Source: Pterobdella sp. o SKG-2022
Taxonomy: Eukaryota > Annelida > Clitellata > Hirudinida > Piscicolidae
DNA: 64,000 bases
Direction: 5' to 3'
Assembly: GCA_964035795.1 (NCBI GenBank)
Contig: OZ038320.1
Span: 17,440,589-17,504,588, forward strand
Shown here: positions 1 through 11,387 of the stretch, piece after piece
Position numbering within the stretch: position 1 is the first letter of the stretch
Layout of the letters: the number at the start of each line of letters is the position of its first letter
Notes under the pieces: model-generated
What the model saw: the letters and a program-made list of their open reading frames with translations, nothing else
Told to the model about the DNA's origin: nothing
Database searches by the model: none
Made by a program: the position numbers and the translations under genes

Positions 1-1140
1 ACATTGCAAAACTTGCTGACGTAAATGCATACTAATTTACAGTTACCATTCATAAGTTTCAAAGCTTATTCCGATTCTACTGAACTGAAGTTCACAATAA
101 AAAGAATTTAGTAAATAATTTTTTCAACATGAATGAACCAGCAGATCAAAATCAATAAAAAATGACTAAACAGGAAAAATGCGGATTCATTATTCAAATT
201 AGAGTTTTTAATGTTGATTCTGTTTTTCATTTCATGAAAAATTACATTAAAAAATAACGAAGCAAAATAATAGCTCGTTTTGTAGATGAGAACTCAAAAA
301 AAATTTAGGTTATGAAACATATTGAAGTGCTTATGTGCATTTGAATTAGACAGTCTGTTTGCTAATTCTCCTTTCAAGTTTTTGAAAAGCTTATTTTATT
401 TGTATAAGGCCGAAGTATGAATTGATTAAAAAAACTCATCCACAAGTCCAAGTCCTATTTTTATTAACAATAAAAAATTTTTTTACAATTAGAAATTTTT
501 ATTGAATTTAAAATTACACCTCTTAATAATAATAATAATAATAATAATGGACATGTTTTATGTGAAACATGAGTTTAAAGCCAGATCTCTATGATAACTT
601 TAACATATAAAACACGTCTCTTAGTTGGCTAGTCAATAGATTATACTGGTCTTAAACAACTTTATCATAACACTCAAACTTGATTAATCAATATAACGTA
701 ATGATAAAATATTGCATAAGCTACTAAAAACGCTTGAATACTTAGATTTACCGTCGGTGACGCAGCTTAAAAAAGATATTGGACAAAAATTTTTAAGGAA
801 AATTTAGTTTTTTATAAAGAACTTAATTTAAGCTGTAAATAAGCTGAAAAATAGATTTTTTGGTCGTAATTAGCTGTTATAAATAAAACAACTAAAATGG
901 TTATGAAAATCGTTTCACGAAAATATCATTAAACTATATTTGGCGTGAAGGATCCTAAATTGCTTTAGTTAATTCGAGCATTAAAATAGCTCTGTAAGTG
1001 GTTTTATTATTTAGCAAATTTTTATTTAATTTTTCCTATATAAAATTTTATGACATTGCAGCTAATAACATTTTTCAATTGGTTTTCATGTTGGTTTTTG
1101 CAACATTTCTTATATTTCTGAATTATTTTATAACAAATGA
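1..1140. other. No gene seen; AT-rich flank
   Basis: I see no convincing coding exon on either strand. The stretch is about three quarters A+T and holds an (AAT)n run near 527-547. It could be intergenic or lie in an intron of a gene outside the window. Confidence 0.5.
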
Positions 1141-1550
1141 ATTGAATTAGATTTTATTACATTTAAATTAACTTACATCAAATTACATTAAAATACATCC
1201 TATCACATTGAATTGAATTACATAAAATTAAATTACATTTCATTACATTACAATACATTACATTACAATACATTACATTTCATTACATTACAATACATTA
1301 CATTTCATTACATTACAATACATTACATTTCATTACATTACAATACATTACATTTCATTACATTACAATACATTACATTTTATTACATTACATTAAGTCA
1401 AATTACGTTACATTAAATTACATTACATCAAGTTGAATTACATTACATTGAGTCAAATTACGTTACATTAAATTACATTACATCAAGTTGAATTACATTA
1501 CATTAAGTCAAATTACATTACGTTACATTACATTACACTACATTACATTA
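1141..1550. repeat. ATTACATT-based minisatellite with two unit types
   Basis: The first part (about 1220-1385) repeats a unit of about 25 nt built from ATTACATT, ACAATACATT and ACATTTC words. The second part (about 1390-1550) repeats a longer unit of about 60 nt containing AAGTCAAATTACG and CATCAAGTTGAATT between ATTACATT words. The long ORFs through it (Tyr/His/Ile/Thr-rich) are simply the repeat read as codons and are not genes. The same ATTACATT word forms the 3' tail of the SINE copies near 55150 and 55790. Confidence 0.9.
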
Positions 1551-1971
1551 CATTTTGATTTATTATTTCTCATGAACATCATACAAAACTATTCGATTTC
1601 ATTGTCTTTTAATTTGAAATTTTATTTCGTTCGTTTCAGTTTTACTTTCTTATGCATAAAAATCTTTTTACTTAATTATTAAATAGCTTAAGTAAAATTG
1701 ATCATTTTTTACTCTATTTTCATTTTACTATTTCTATGAACAAATATAATAATTAAATTTTTGAAAAAAAATTAACTCACAAAACTTTAAAAAAAAACAT
1801 TTATTTAGGCGCTTCATGAATCATCAAATAGCTGCACATTAAAAGTTACTTCAATTACAACAGCAGGTTTTCTAAAACGTTGTCCGGTTGGCCGTCGAGG
1901 AGAAAGTCTTTGCTGGAAGATTTTATATAAAATCCGATATTCAAACAACTTTTTGATTTGATTCTTTGATA
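1551..1971. promoter_or_regulatory. Upstream region of PDCL3
   Basis: AT-rich sequence between the minisatellite and the PDCL3 start codon. The part nearest the gene (about 1810-1930) is less AT-rich and is the likely 5' UTR and promoter. No TATA box or other factor site is distinctive enough to name. Confidence 0.3.
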
Positions 1972-4900
1972 ATGCAGGTATGCAAATGCTTTCTATCTTA
2001 TTTTATATAAGTTTTATAATTTTTTTTTTGAATTACTTAGAATCCAGATTTAGACACAGAATGGAACGATACTTTGAGATCTATGGGCATCATTGGAGCC
2101 AAAAAAGAACTTGAAGTAACAGAAGATGATCTGGCAAATCTTTTAGAAAAAACTATACAACAAAAAACTGCAGGTTTGTATATATAACCTTCCTCAAAGA
2201 TTGCTTTCTATTTGAAGAAGCCATCTGCAGAAATTCATTCATTAAAATTTTAATATTGTGTATAAAAAATTAATGATTGACAGAAAAGTCTTTTAAGGAC
2301 ATGACATTAGAAGAACTAGATGATAAAGAAGATGATATAGACGAAGATGATGAAAGGGCTTATGAAGAATATCGAAAACAACGAATGGCTGAAATAATGG
2401 CAAATCAAAAGAAAGCTCTTTTTGGTGATGTTCATGAAATATCAAGGGATGAGTATATAGATCAAGTAAGCTATAAGCAATATATATTAATATTAAAATT
2501 CATTGTTATTTCATTGAGGAATTTAAAATTGATATATTTATTGTTTTATTTTAAGGTGAATAAAGCAGGAAAAAATATATATGTGGTTTTACTAGTCTAC
2601 AAACAATCGTTAGCTTTGTTTTGTGCTTTAATATTTTAATATAAAGATTATAAGAAATTTCAGTTATAAATTGAATCTTTTATTATTAGTTGTAAATAAA
2701 CAGTTTTTAAAAATTTAATGTGTCAAAAAAAATTAAACTCATAATTTTTATTAAATAAGTTATTAATAATTTTTAATCATAATTTAATTAATAAATTAAT
2801 TTTTAATCATAAAGGGTTCCTTTGTGCAAGTTAATAGAGCAATATTTATCTCAGCTGGCTCAAGACCATCCATACACTAAGTTTTTGAAAAGCATATCAT
2901 CAGTATGTATACCAAACTACCCGGATAAAAATCTTCCAACCATCTTTATCTACCTCAATGGGAATTTGGTCAAGCAGTTTGTTGGTCCTTTGGTGTTTGG
3001 AGGCATGAAGCTCACTAAAGATGGTAATATCAATTTCATTTTTGTTTTTATTTAATCCACCAAAATCTCTTATTGATAGGTTAGGTTTAAAAGAAACATT
3101 AGCTAAAGCTAGCAGTGTAAGATGGTTTGGTCATGTAATGAAGAAGGGTCTGAGGAATGTTTTAAGAAAGGCACTTGCTTTTGAAATTGATGGCTTAAAA
3201 AAGAAGGGTAGGCCAAAAGTTGAGTGGAAAAACAAAATAGTATTAGAAATTAGTAAGGTTGGCTTAAAAGAGAAAGATGATTTGGATAGGAAGAAATGGA
3301 GATTAGGAATATATAAAACTGTTGGTAATGTTTTGTAAATGGAATACATCTGGCCAGCCTCAGTATAGTGGAGATTAAATCAGATTTAAAATCTTGGTAT
3401 TTCTATCTTTTCATTTAATCCACCAAATCTACTTTATTTGTTTTCTTCTATCAAATATGAAGCATATCAAATTCTGACACAGTATACAAAAGTCTTCACA
3501 GATGCTAACCCTTGGAGAAAAAAATTTTTAAAATTATTAATTCATATTTGTATATGCATTTCAGAATCTTATATATTTATTATGTTACTATTTAAAATTT
3601 CAGTTTAATGCATACTTAATACAAGGCGTTTTTGTTTGTGGGTTAGCATCTAAAATGGCAGCCAGCTGTACTAAACAGTGTTACATATTATCTTATATTT
3701 TTTAATCTTAGTGGAGGAAAACAAAATATAAATTGAATTTTGATAAATTTTTCATATTTATACTTCAAATTTTACTATATAAAGTTACCATTAATGAAAT
3801 TTAATATTATAGAAGATCTTTGAGATAGCTACTTAAATGATTAAATAGTAGGAAATCGTCCAACAATAGCGCAGCTTTCAAGTGAAATTTAATTTTTTAA
3901 TATTTTTTTTGCATTAATCTCATACATTTAGCAAAATGGCAGTCAAACCCAGAATTGAACCAAGACTGCGTAAAAGATATGAAAACTTTGAAATTATAAA
4001 TTATCATAGGAGTTATTAGTTTCATCTTTATAAATATTTGAATCAAAAGTTTCTACAAGAGAATGGGTTTGAAATAGAATGCCCAGAATTCAAACTGCAA
4101 AAACTAACATTGTTGTACAAACAATTCTCTGTACATTCTATTAATGAAAATGTTTTAAGTGTTCAAGTTGATATATTTTTAATAAAACTTGGAATAAAAT
4201 TAGATACAAATATTCAAAGCAATCTTCAAACTGCTCAACTGTCTACCTCAAATGCTATTTGCTCTTTATTTAATAAATTTTACTGAAATTAAGCAAAAAG
4301 TTTTATGCTGTACTGTACAAAATTTTTTTGTGATTAAACGATTGTTGATAGCCACTATAGCTCAATGGTTGAGCATTAGACTAAGTATCTAAAGATACCG
4401 GGTTCGATCCCACGTGGTGTAGCGCCCTGTGGAACCAATCAATTGCGCAACCGAAACCCCAGATAGGAGCCATCAAATGATCTACATATCTTTTTATTAT
4501 TTTTTTTGACAGCGCAAAAGACTTTTTTAACGCATCATATACAGATTGTATTTTTTGATTGCTACATATATAGAATTTAGTAAGCATTATGATTTACTAT
4601 AGCATGAAAACTTCTACTTTTTCAATTTTACATACACAACGTGGTAACAACCATTTCATTTTATTCTAAATTACAAAGTCAAATGTATCCATTATTCTTT
4701 CAGCAACACAACTCTATTAACAAAAAGTAAAAATCAGTAATTCTGATATCATCAAGTACTGATACATGATGGTGTAGTCTAGTCCTACCAAACTCATGCA
4801 TCCTTTTTGTTTTTAGAACTTTTTGGTGTAGTTTGGTTATTATTAGCATGTTTCAACCATCCTATTGCAATACACTCAACTAACATTTTTTTTGCGCAAT

Positions 4901-5121
4901 ATAAATTGCTTATTAAATGTTATTTGAGAAATTTTTTATTTTGAATATAACTTGAAAATTTTTATAATGAATTATTTAATTTTACCACGGTAGAATTGGA
5001 ATGGATGTTATCGGAAACTGGCGCCATCAAAACACAGCTAGAAGAAAACCCTCGTAAGAAGGTCAACGACCTCATGGCTTCATCTCTTCGCACAGCACAA
5101 GCTGATAGTGACGATGATTGA
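1972..5121 (+). CDS. PDCL3: Phosducin-like protein 3 (VIAF-type), six exons
   Basis: A cytosolic thioredoxin-fold co-chaperone. The family binds the CCT/TRiC chaperonin and helps fold actin, tubulin and G-protein beta-like clients. Exons read from splice sites: 1972-1977, 2041-2173, 2284-2465, 2556-2608, 2815-3023 and 4994-5121, totalling 711 nt (236 aa), close to the roughly 240 aa of the family. The first exon codes only Met-Gln, then a DTEWND block, the MTLEELDD acidic block, the FGDV/EISRDEY block, and the thioredoxin-like part with CIPNYPD, NLPTIF and GPLVFGG. It ends in [11 protein letters not shown] and the acidic SDDD tail. All junctions keep frame. An AATAAA lies near 5157. The last intron (1,970 nt) holds a LINE fragment and a SINE head. 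PDCL2 is the paralogue alternative, but the [12 protein letters not shown] end fits PDCL3 better. Confidence 0.95.
3041..3344 (+). mobile_element. LINE C-terminal fragment (RTE-like) in PDCL3 intron
   Basis: The translation from about 3021 to 3338 contains [10 protein letters not shown], then [12 protein letters not shown], then a KKGRPKVEW block and a DRKKWRLG end. This is the conserved tail found after the reverse transcriptase in the LINE group that also shows FVDLEKAFDRVPR in its RT (see 31500-33090). The frame is open for about 100 codons but there is no RT domain, so this is a 5'-truncated insertion. It lies in sense orientation in the last PDCL3 intron. A similar piece lies at 29455-29590 on the minus strand. 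Confidence 0.8.
4349..4450 (+). repeat. tRNA-like SINE head in PDCL3 intron
   Basis: The sequence has an A box (TAGCTCAATGG), a TTAGA/TCTAA anticodon-type stem around a 7-nt loop, and a B box (GGTTCGATCCC). The T-stem partner and acceptor stem are imperfect, so it is not a clean tRNA gene. A body beginning TAGCGCCCTGTGG follows. It matches the head of the SINE copies at 55010 and 55613, including the ATTAGACTAA-TATCTAAAG anticodon arm, but its body differs from theirs. The 3' end is not clear. Confidence 0.65.
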
Positions 5122-5779
5122 TTCAACAAATTTTGTTTTATATCGATTCACATTTCAATAAAATTTTATATTGCACAAGAACTTTGTATTTTAATATTAT
5201 TATTCTGTTAATTTTTCAAAAGTTATAATAAAAGCTATCCGGAAGGTTGAAATTTCATCAGATTCTTTTTCAATTTTATTTGGCCATCATGCTTAGTATA
5301 TTATTCTAATTCATTTATAAAATCAAATTTTTGACTTCTGTAAAGTTTGAAGAGTGATGAAAAAGTTTTTAAATTTCATTTCATAAAATTTTCTCTTCCA
5401 AGTGTTGGTCATTTACCAAATAAAAGTTTTTTTGAATTAATTACGGCGAATTCCCTTTCAGCGTGTAATAAAAAAAACATACTTTCGTTAAACAGCCATT
5501 TATTTCGGATGCTCATGAGAACTCGAAATGAAATATATACATGGAAAAATTTCAAAAAAGTGCGTGTGATTATACAATCTATATAACTTGTACCTATTAT
5601 TATAATAAAGATGAACTTTTAAAATTCAAATGGTTTCAAAATTAATATATTTTGAAATCAGTAATTATAAATATAATTTTGAAATTACATAACAACAAAA
5701 AATATTTTTTTAGTAGGAGCTTCATTTACAATTACACTAAGACGAGTAATTTTTTTAGGACTATTGTCCTACATAATAT
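5122..5779. other. PDCL3 downstream region, no gene seen
   Basis: AT-rich. It includes the PDCL3 3' UTR with AATAAA near 5157. An open frame at 5347-5586 on the plus strand has low-complexity composition and no recognised family. Confidence 0.4.
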
Positions 5780-6340
5780 ACAGAAGACTGTAAAAAAGAG
5801 TATTGGGATGCAAAACTCATGGATCCCATAAGCAAATCATCAAACACTTGGAAATTCATTAATAAAATTTCAGAAAGAGGAAAAAATTCTGCTGCTAACA
5901 TCAATGCTCAAGAGTATCATTCTTATTTACTAGAGAAAAGTGAAACAGCAAAGATTTTTATCCGATCATCTGATGCGCCAGAATTTTCAAAATGCAACAA
6001 AAATTTAAGTTTGGATGGCTTTGATGAAGTTACATTTAGTTGAATTACTCTATGCCATCCAGAAACTTCCAAATAAACAGTGTGAACACGACCAAATTCC
6101 AACCTGGCTTCTAAAAAAGATAGCTACTATAGTTTCTCCATTCATTTTTTTTTTCAATCTATCATTTGCCACTGGAAGGGTTCCATGTCAATTCGAACAT
6201 GCTTACTTTACACCGCTTTTAAAGAAATCAGATCTGAACCAAGAGACCCTGAGAATTTACTGTATTAGGACTGGCTCTATATATAGATATAAATGTAGAA
6301 GTGGTCTTAAAGACTTAATCAGTTGCTTGCCTCCATAATA
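5780..6340 (+). mobile_element. Frameshifted LINE reverse transcriptase fragment (CR1/L2/Jockey type)
   Basis: Two overlapping frames (5819-6043 and 6015-6338) together read as the fingers region of a LINE reverse transcriptase. The first has KSSNTWKFINKI and the second has LLYAIQKLPNKQCEHDQIPTWLLKK and a downstream LLKKSDLNQET. This matches the common pattern of a conserved D-x-IPT-x-LLK segment followed by a P-LLKK-x-L block. A frameshift near 6030 and loss of sequence after about 6260 show it is dead. The segment stops before the catalytic ADD box. Confidence 0.75.
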
Positions 6341-6896
6341 ATATACGTTATTTGTTTGTTTATTCTAATCTGTAAAGGTTCACTTTTACACAAAATTGAT
6401 TTCAAAACTAGGCTGTTGGAATTGAACTTCGTAACTTTGCACGTCTGACGCCGTTTACCACTGAACATTTTTTTATTATAATCTTCACAAACCCAAAATT
6501 TATTTTCCAAAAAAAGTTTTTAAATCTGCTATTCGCCTGGTTTTCAATAACCCTGATTACTCCTATATTCCCTATTTTTTATAGACCCGTACTGACACAC
6601 TCTTCACTATCGCTCTTTAAGTAAAATCAACTTTTCAATGTTTTTTTTTTCTAGATTTTTCCGACTTTTAACCTTATTTCACCTCTAAGCATGCCGGCCT
6701 ACGACTCTCATCTCGTTATAACATTTTTATTATACCGACTTTCCATCCTTTTTTTAAATATATTTTCTCTTTGTGGTGTCTTTCTTTAGAATATTCTAAC
6801 TTTTCAATTTCAATCACTTTTTTTAACATGTGTTTCTTGAGCAGTTTATAGCTCAGGGCTTATGCTATAAACTATAAATAGTGTTTCATATTAAAA
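6341..6896. other. No gene seen; pyrimidine-rich stretch
   Basis: About 6540-6840 is unusually T/C-rich on the plus strand and may be more debris of the LINE just upstream, but I cannot show homology. Confidence 0.3.
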
Positions 6897-8029
6897 GCAC
6901 TTTACGCTTACTAAAGAAAGCATAACGTTTTTCACCTTGAGCAATAGGATCTAAACAAAGTTGGACAAGATTTTTTTAATTTGCAGTTTCTTTCGCATTT
7001 CAAAAGTATTATTAAGAAATAGCAAAACTAAAAAAATGCTTTCATAGCGGGTAAAATAGCAAGTTATGGGATTTTTCGATCACTTTTTAAATCATTTCAA
7101 TCACTTCTTAAATCTTTGAAACCACTTTTAAAATTTTTGCAATCACTTTAAATGTTTTCGATAAATTAAAAAAAAATTATTTTTAATAAAAAAATTCGAA
7201 AAATAATTTTAAAAATCTTGAACATATTTTTAAAAATTCTAATAAAAAAAATTTTCAATAGTTCTCCGTGATCCTAAAATTTTGGGCATGTTTTACTCTC
7301 TTCTTTTTTTATTTTCACCGAAACCACTGTCAAGTTTTTCAAAGTATAGTGGTACCTTCGAAGTGCCTGGTTGATTGTGCTGAGAGAAACTTCAATCATA
7401 TGTTCATTTCGAACCCATTCTTTAAGTTCTTTTAAAGTTTTTATGCAGTCTGTATCAACGTGCTGCAAAAGTGACTTTTTCATTTTTGGATGAAGTTTGG
7501 ATTTTGTTGTCACCTCCCATTTGTAGTTTTACCAGTTTCTAAAAAACTTTTTATAATAGTGTTAATAGCATTGAACTAATTTTTTTTATAGAATTTCCAT
7601 CGAGCGATTTCGAAATTATTCTTTCTCTATCATCATCAGAAACTTTGTGGTTTAATCTCAGCCATGATAAAACTTTGAAGTTTAAGCACACGATATCTGC
7701 AATTACTAGATTGAAAAGCGAAACAGAATGAAATCGCGAATATAATAAAATATATATTCAAAAAAACATATAAAATATGAAAATTCAAGCTTATAAACAT
7801 TTCTAATTTTTTTAAAAAATATCTTTTTACTTTAAATTTTCGAATTTTTTATAGTTTATTGAAAAAATTTTAAAAGTGATTGCAAAGATTTAAAGTGATT
7901 TCAAAAATTTTAAGAGATTGCAAAAATTTAAAAATTGATCAAAAAACCCTACAAAAAAATCTGGTCCAAATCTGCTTCAATCCTATTGGTCAGAGTAAAA
8001 AACGTTATGCTTTCTATAATAGGCGTGAA
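6897..8029 (-). mobile_element. Tc1/mariner transposon relic
   Basis: Terminal inverted repeats pair 6897-6978 with about 7955-8029. The outer parts share AAAGCATAACG / CGTTATGCTTT, and the inner parts share the AATAGGAT / ATCCTATT blocks next to a T-rich run. Inside, on the minus strand, is a decayed transposase N-terminus (7274 to about 7690). The element is about 1.1 kb. No DDE/D catalytic domain remains, so it is non-autonomous. Confidence 0.75.
7274..7690 (-). pseudogene. Tc1-like transposase N-terminal HTH remnant
   Basis: Reading the minus strand from about 7650 gives DDDRERIISKSLDGNSIKKIS, then after a frame break IIKSFLETGKTT, then after another break the frame at 7513-7274 with LHPKMKKSLLQHVD and VSLSTINQALRR. 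This is the order of the paired-like double helix-turn-helix DNA-binding region of Tc1 transposases. In the family, a G-x-S-I-x-x-I helix is followed by I-x-x-F-x-x-T-G, then the second HTH with V-S-x-S-T-I. At least two frameshifts or stops inactivate it. Confidence 0.75.
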
Positions 8030-8035
8030 CTTCCA

Positions 8036-8280
8036 CTGTTTCAGAGTTGATGCAATGAAAAACAGTGGAAGTATAGCCTAAGTTTTTTTCCACTGACCAA
8101 TAGATTTTAAGCAGAAAGGACCAATCAAAGTTTGTCAGAAACCATACAGCATTTACAGTGTTAAAATGTTGTTATATGTTATGTGTTATTGTATGTAATA
8201 AATGTTAGTATGGTTTTTTCACAAATTTTATGATTAATTCTAGTGGTCACTATGCTTTCTATAGTAAGCGTAAAGTGCTT
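8036..8280. mobile_element. Short MITE copy next to the Tc1 relic
   Basis: 8251-8280 repeats the outer TIR (TATGCTTTCTATAGTAAGCGTAAAGTGCTT) of the relic to its left. 8093-8134 resembles its left subterminal part in direct orientation. A small hairpin with CTTCCACTGTTT / AAACAGTGGAAG arms lies at about 8029-8073. It looks like a deletion derivative of the same family inserted against, or sharing an end with, the longer one. Confidence 0.55.
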
Positions 8281-9252
8281 GTAGTGCTCTACTTTTGCTG
8301 CAGAAAACCCCGCCAAAAGATTACTGTGATATACTTATAAAAAAAAGCATGTAAAATAAAAAATGTACAGAATATTAAATAAAATATTCAGTGTTCAGTT
8401 ATTTTGTGTTTTTTACTTTGGCATGATGAAAGCATATAAAAATATTAACTAAATAAAAAATATAATCAACTTTTATAACATTATGCTTAATTGAGCTTGG
8501 TTTTTAGAGGTGGAAAAAAACTGATCCTGGTGAGATGTAAAACTATCAAAAGAAGCATATAGCTTTTGAGCACGAGTTACCCTTTCATCAAATAAAAATT
8601 TGGACAATATAGTTTGCTTGCAGCTTGTAATTTATTTATTTTTTTTTTATTATTTATTCTTTAGTATTTAGTTCTTTATATTCTTTAGTATTTATTCTTT
8701 TTTTTTAATTTTGTTAATGATACTAATAAATCTATTAATGAATTGACTTGTAAATAAAATAATCATACTTTCCATCTTATGTCTATGCCAAAAAACCAAA
8801 CTTTAATGGTGTGATAAAAATGTGTTCTAAAAACTTTGGAAACATCAATATGAAAAAACTATATTTTAAAAAAATTTGTATTAATAATAAATTTAACTTT
8901 AGAGTAAAATTTCAAAATTAGAGAGGTTTGTTAGTAATTTTTTAAGTAAATACTGTGAACCCGTACAATAATAGATTGCTTTAAGCCTTGTAAATTATTT
9001 CATTTAGAACATACCTTATAAAAGAGGCAGTGATCATGATAAAAAATTATAAAAAGCATTAAATTTAAAAGAATGTAATGGGTGGCTACATAATAATTTA
9101 AGTTTGAAATATAACTAAGTCTTGTGAAGATTCAATGAATGAGTTTGAAATGACTGAAATTTTGAAAAATATTTACAAAATGAAAATGAATAGATATGAA
9201 AAGATTATTTTCTAGAAATACTTTTTTTTATATTCTATGAATAATAGTAAAG
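8281..9252. other. No gene seen
   Basis: AT-rich spacer between the transposon relics and the unknown gene. It has no open frame of note and no repeat that I recognise elsewhere in the window. Confidence 0.4.
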
Positions 9253-10008
9253 TTAGGAAATTACACAATTGCATTGTATGTTACAACAAACACATCGCTC
9301 ATTTAAAGGTCTTGGAGGAATGAGATCAAGATCTTCTTCAATGGAATTTTCCAAATTATTTAAAGAATTTTGTTTGAGAAGTTTATATGAAGATTGATTA
9401 TCTTTTTTGGTTATATTCAAATGTTCTTCTTCTTCACTTGAAAAATATATTGTTTTATAATTATTTTAGGTTTTGATTTAACAAATCACATTCTATTTTA
9501 TGGAAAAAAAATAAATAGAATCATTTCATTGGAAATAACCTGGAATCAATGTCAATGACTACAAGTGGTTGAATATCTGCTTCCACTTCTCCTTTCAAAG
9601 GCACTTTTAATCTGGTTCAACAATAAATTATATATAATTACAACAATATTCAAATATTTTTTAGATGAAGCTTAACCTGTTTCTTGGTAAAACTCCTGGA
9701 TTTTTTTTGAATGATACAGTCTTTGCTTTTTCTTTAAAAAAATACTCGTATTTATATCGAACTCCAAATAGCTCTTAAATAATTATACCAATCGTTTTTG
9801 AAATTCCTGAATGTTTTTTTGTTCTTTGATCATTTATCTGATCGTTCTGTGATGAAGAATTTTTACCACTAGTATAACTATTGAAAGGCTTTTTCAAAAC
9901 AGCCGAATCGGTGTCAAATATTTTTGGCTTGCTTGAAGTATCATCAGTTATTTTTTCAAATAAAGATAAATTTTCAATTGAATTTTCATTTTCGACTTCA
10001 TTTGTCAT
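9253..10008 (-). CDS. Small hypothetical protein, four exons
   Basis: I do not recognise the family. Exons on the minus strand: 10008-9789, 9731 to about 9677, about 9615-9541 and about 9437-9253, with every junction keeping frame. The N-terminal third is acidic and Ser/Asn-rich (starts MTNEVENENSIENLSLFEK). The middle is basic with a KNPGVLPRNRLKVPLKG block, followed by QPLVVIDIDSSEEEEH. The C-terminus has IPPRPLNERCVCC and ends in a Cys cluster (CCNIQCNCVIS). No signal peptide or membrane segment is present. A DIDSSEEEE stretch could be a casein kinase 2 site. The neighbour is divergent, with about 510 bp between start codons. Confidence 0.6.
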
Positions 10009-10521
10009 TATAATAAAAACTGCAACCCTACTAGTTTAATATTTTATCGTTTTTCACTTTTACACGTATAACTTTAATGTTAAAATAAAAACTATGAATG
10101 AAAAAACAAAAATAATTAATTTTCCAAAAAAATTCGAGTTAAAAATTAGAATTATAAGTTTATTTATTTAATCAAAAATTTAAATTTTCATTTTTTCACA
10201 TATTTATCGCACTTGTTCTTGATCTTATATATTGTTCTTCTGTGCATTGAAATAAAAACTTGTTTACAGCCTACTAAATAAAAACCTATTACAAAGCAAT
10301 TTTTGTAAAGGTGCACTGATTTTAATTTAAATTTATTTATTTTAAATTTACATCATTAAATATAGTATTCGAAAATATTACAAACTACTAAAACCACTAG
10401 TCACTAGTCTAAATTGAAAATCAATAAATACTATCAACAGTGACAAGTTCTTTATCAGAATTCTGAACATAGTATAATATTATTGTGTTTTCCATCGATC
10501 GTTTCAACTGACATTTTTAAT
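10009..10521. promoter_or_regulatory. Divergent intergenic region
   Basis: It separates the start codons of the minus-strand hypothetical gene and the plus-strand small receptor gene. It should hold both promoters, but I cannot point to a specific element. Confidence 0.35.
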
Positions 10522-11387
10522 ATGATCAGCTTAATCATCATCATCATCTTTCTATTAACAGGTTACGAAAGTATAAAATTTTTATAACATTATCAATGAT
10601 TTGTCAAAATTTTGAATATCCCTTCAATCTTATTTTTATCAAATCTTTTGAAGTTAGCCCAGGATTTATAGAATCGATTTCAACATCAAGTACTTTTAAA
10701 CCAATTTCTTCATCAAACGTTGGAGATGACACAAGTAACGTTAATTTGAGTTATAATCCTTAGATAAAAAAATTTTCTGAATTTTTTAAAACATTTTCAA
10801 AATACAAAAAATTGAAACAGGCGTGTTCACAACCTATTATACAACCGATCATATTATACACAAATCAACCGATGTACCAAGTGAAAAGCAATCTACAGGT
10901 ATTCGAAGCAAATAATAGTTTCAAAAAACTAAGAACTTCATTATTATTATTATTATTATTATACTTTTTTGTTCATTGTAAATAAAATGTTTTAAAATAA
11001 CTGAATACAGTTGAAACAGGTTCCATCAACGTAATAATAATAATAATGATCGTCATCCTCGTATCCATGGTGGCTTTCGCAGTTATTGGCGGCTGTTTGA
11101 CATTGTTCAACTGTTGCTACAAAGGTGCCCATTCTTCACGCAAAGTGACTCTAGATCATGCTGCAGCAGAAGAGGATTTCCAACAAATGAAGCACCACAT
11201 ACACCCCAACGCAACCGATGAGGTGAGTATCATTTTCCAAATTTAAAATCAACTTATTGTAGCTAATGAAAACCAAGAATTTAAGGTATCAATATTTTTT
11301 TTCCATTAGATTTTTCCAGATAAAACTGTAGAACCGAGTACTGAAGGATTCGAAAACCCATCTTATAAACACGAGTCACTGGCTTGA
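10522..11387 (+). CDS. Small type I membrane protein with APP-like NPxY tail
   Basis: Five exons (10522-10561, 10654-10734, 10821-10898, 11020-11222, 11310-11387) join in frame to 480 nt, or 159 aa. Residues 1-14 (MISLIIIIIFLL) form a signal peptide. About 45-50 residues of Ser/Thr-rich ectodomain follow with no Cys and no recognisable fold. A membrane segment comes next (VIIIIMIVILVSMVAFAVIGG, split by no intron), then a Cys pair (FNCCYKG) suited to palmitoylation. The cytosolic tail of about 70 residues ends GFENPSYKHESLA. GFENPSYK matches the APP/APLP tail signature GYENPTYK at most positions, and NPxY motifs bind PTB adaptors and endocytic machinery. The large APP E1/E2 domains are absent. 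A link to APP is inference from one motif. An unrelated receptor with a convergent NPxY is possible. Confidence 0.75.

Noticed and set aside
1213..1682. Tyr/His/Ile/Thr-rich open frames
   Set aside because: They are the ATTACATT minisatellite read as codons, with no other coding sign.
4349..4420. Functional tRNA gene
   Set aside because: A and B boxes are present, but the T and acceptor stems do not pair properly, and the same head occurs in the SINE copies near 55000.
9732..9788. A 15-nt intron (GTATAATTATTTAAG) in the small hypothetical gene
   Set aside because: The same donor with an acceptor further on (ending TATTTTTTTAAAG) gives a 57-nt intron, which keeps frame, has a pyrimidine tract and fits the usual size here.
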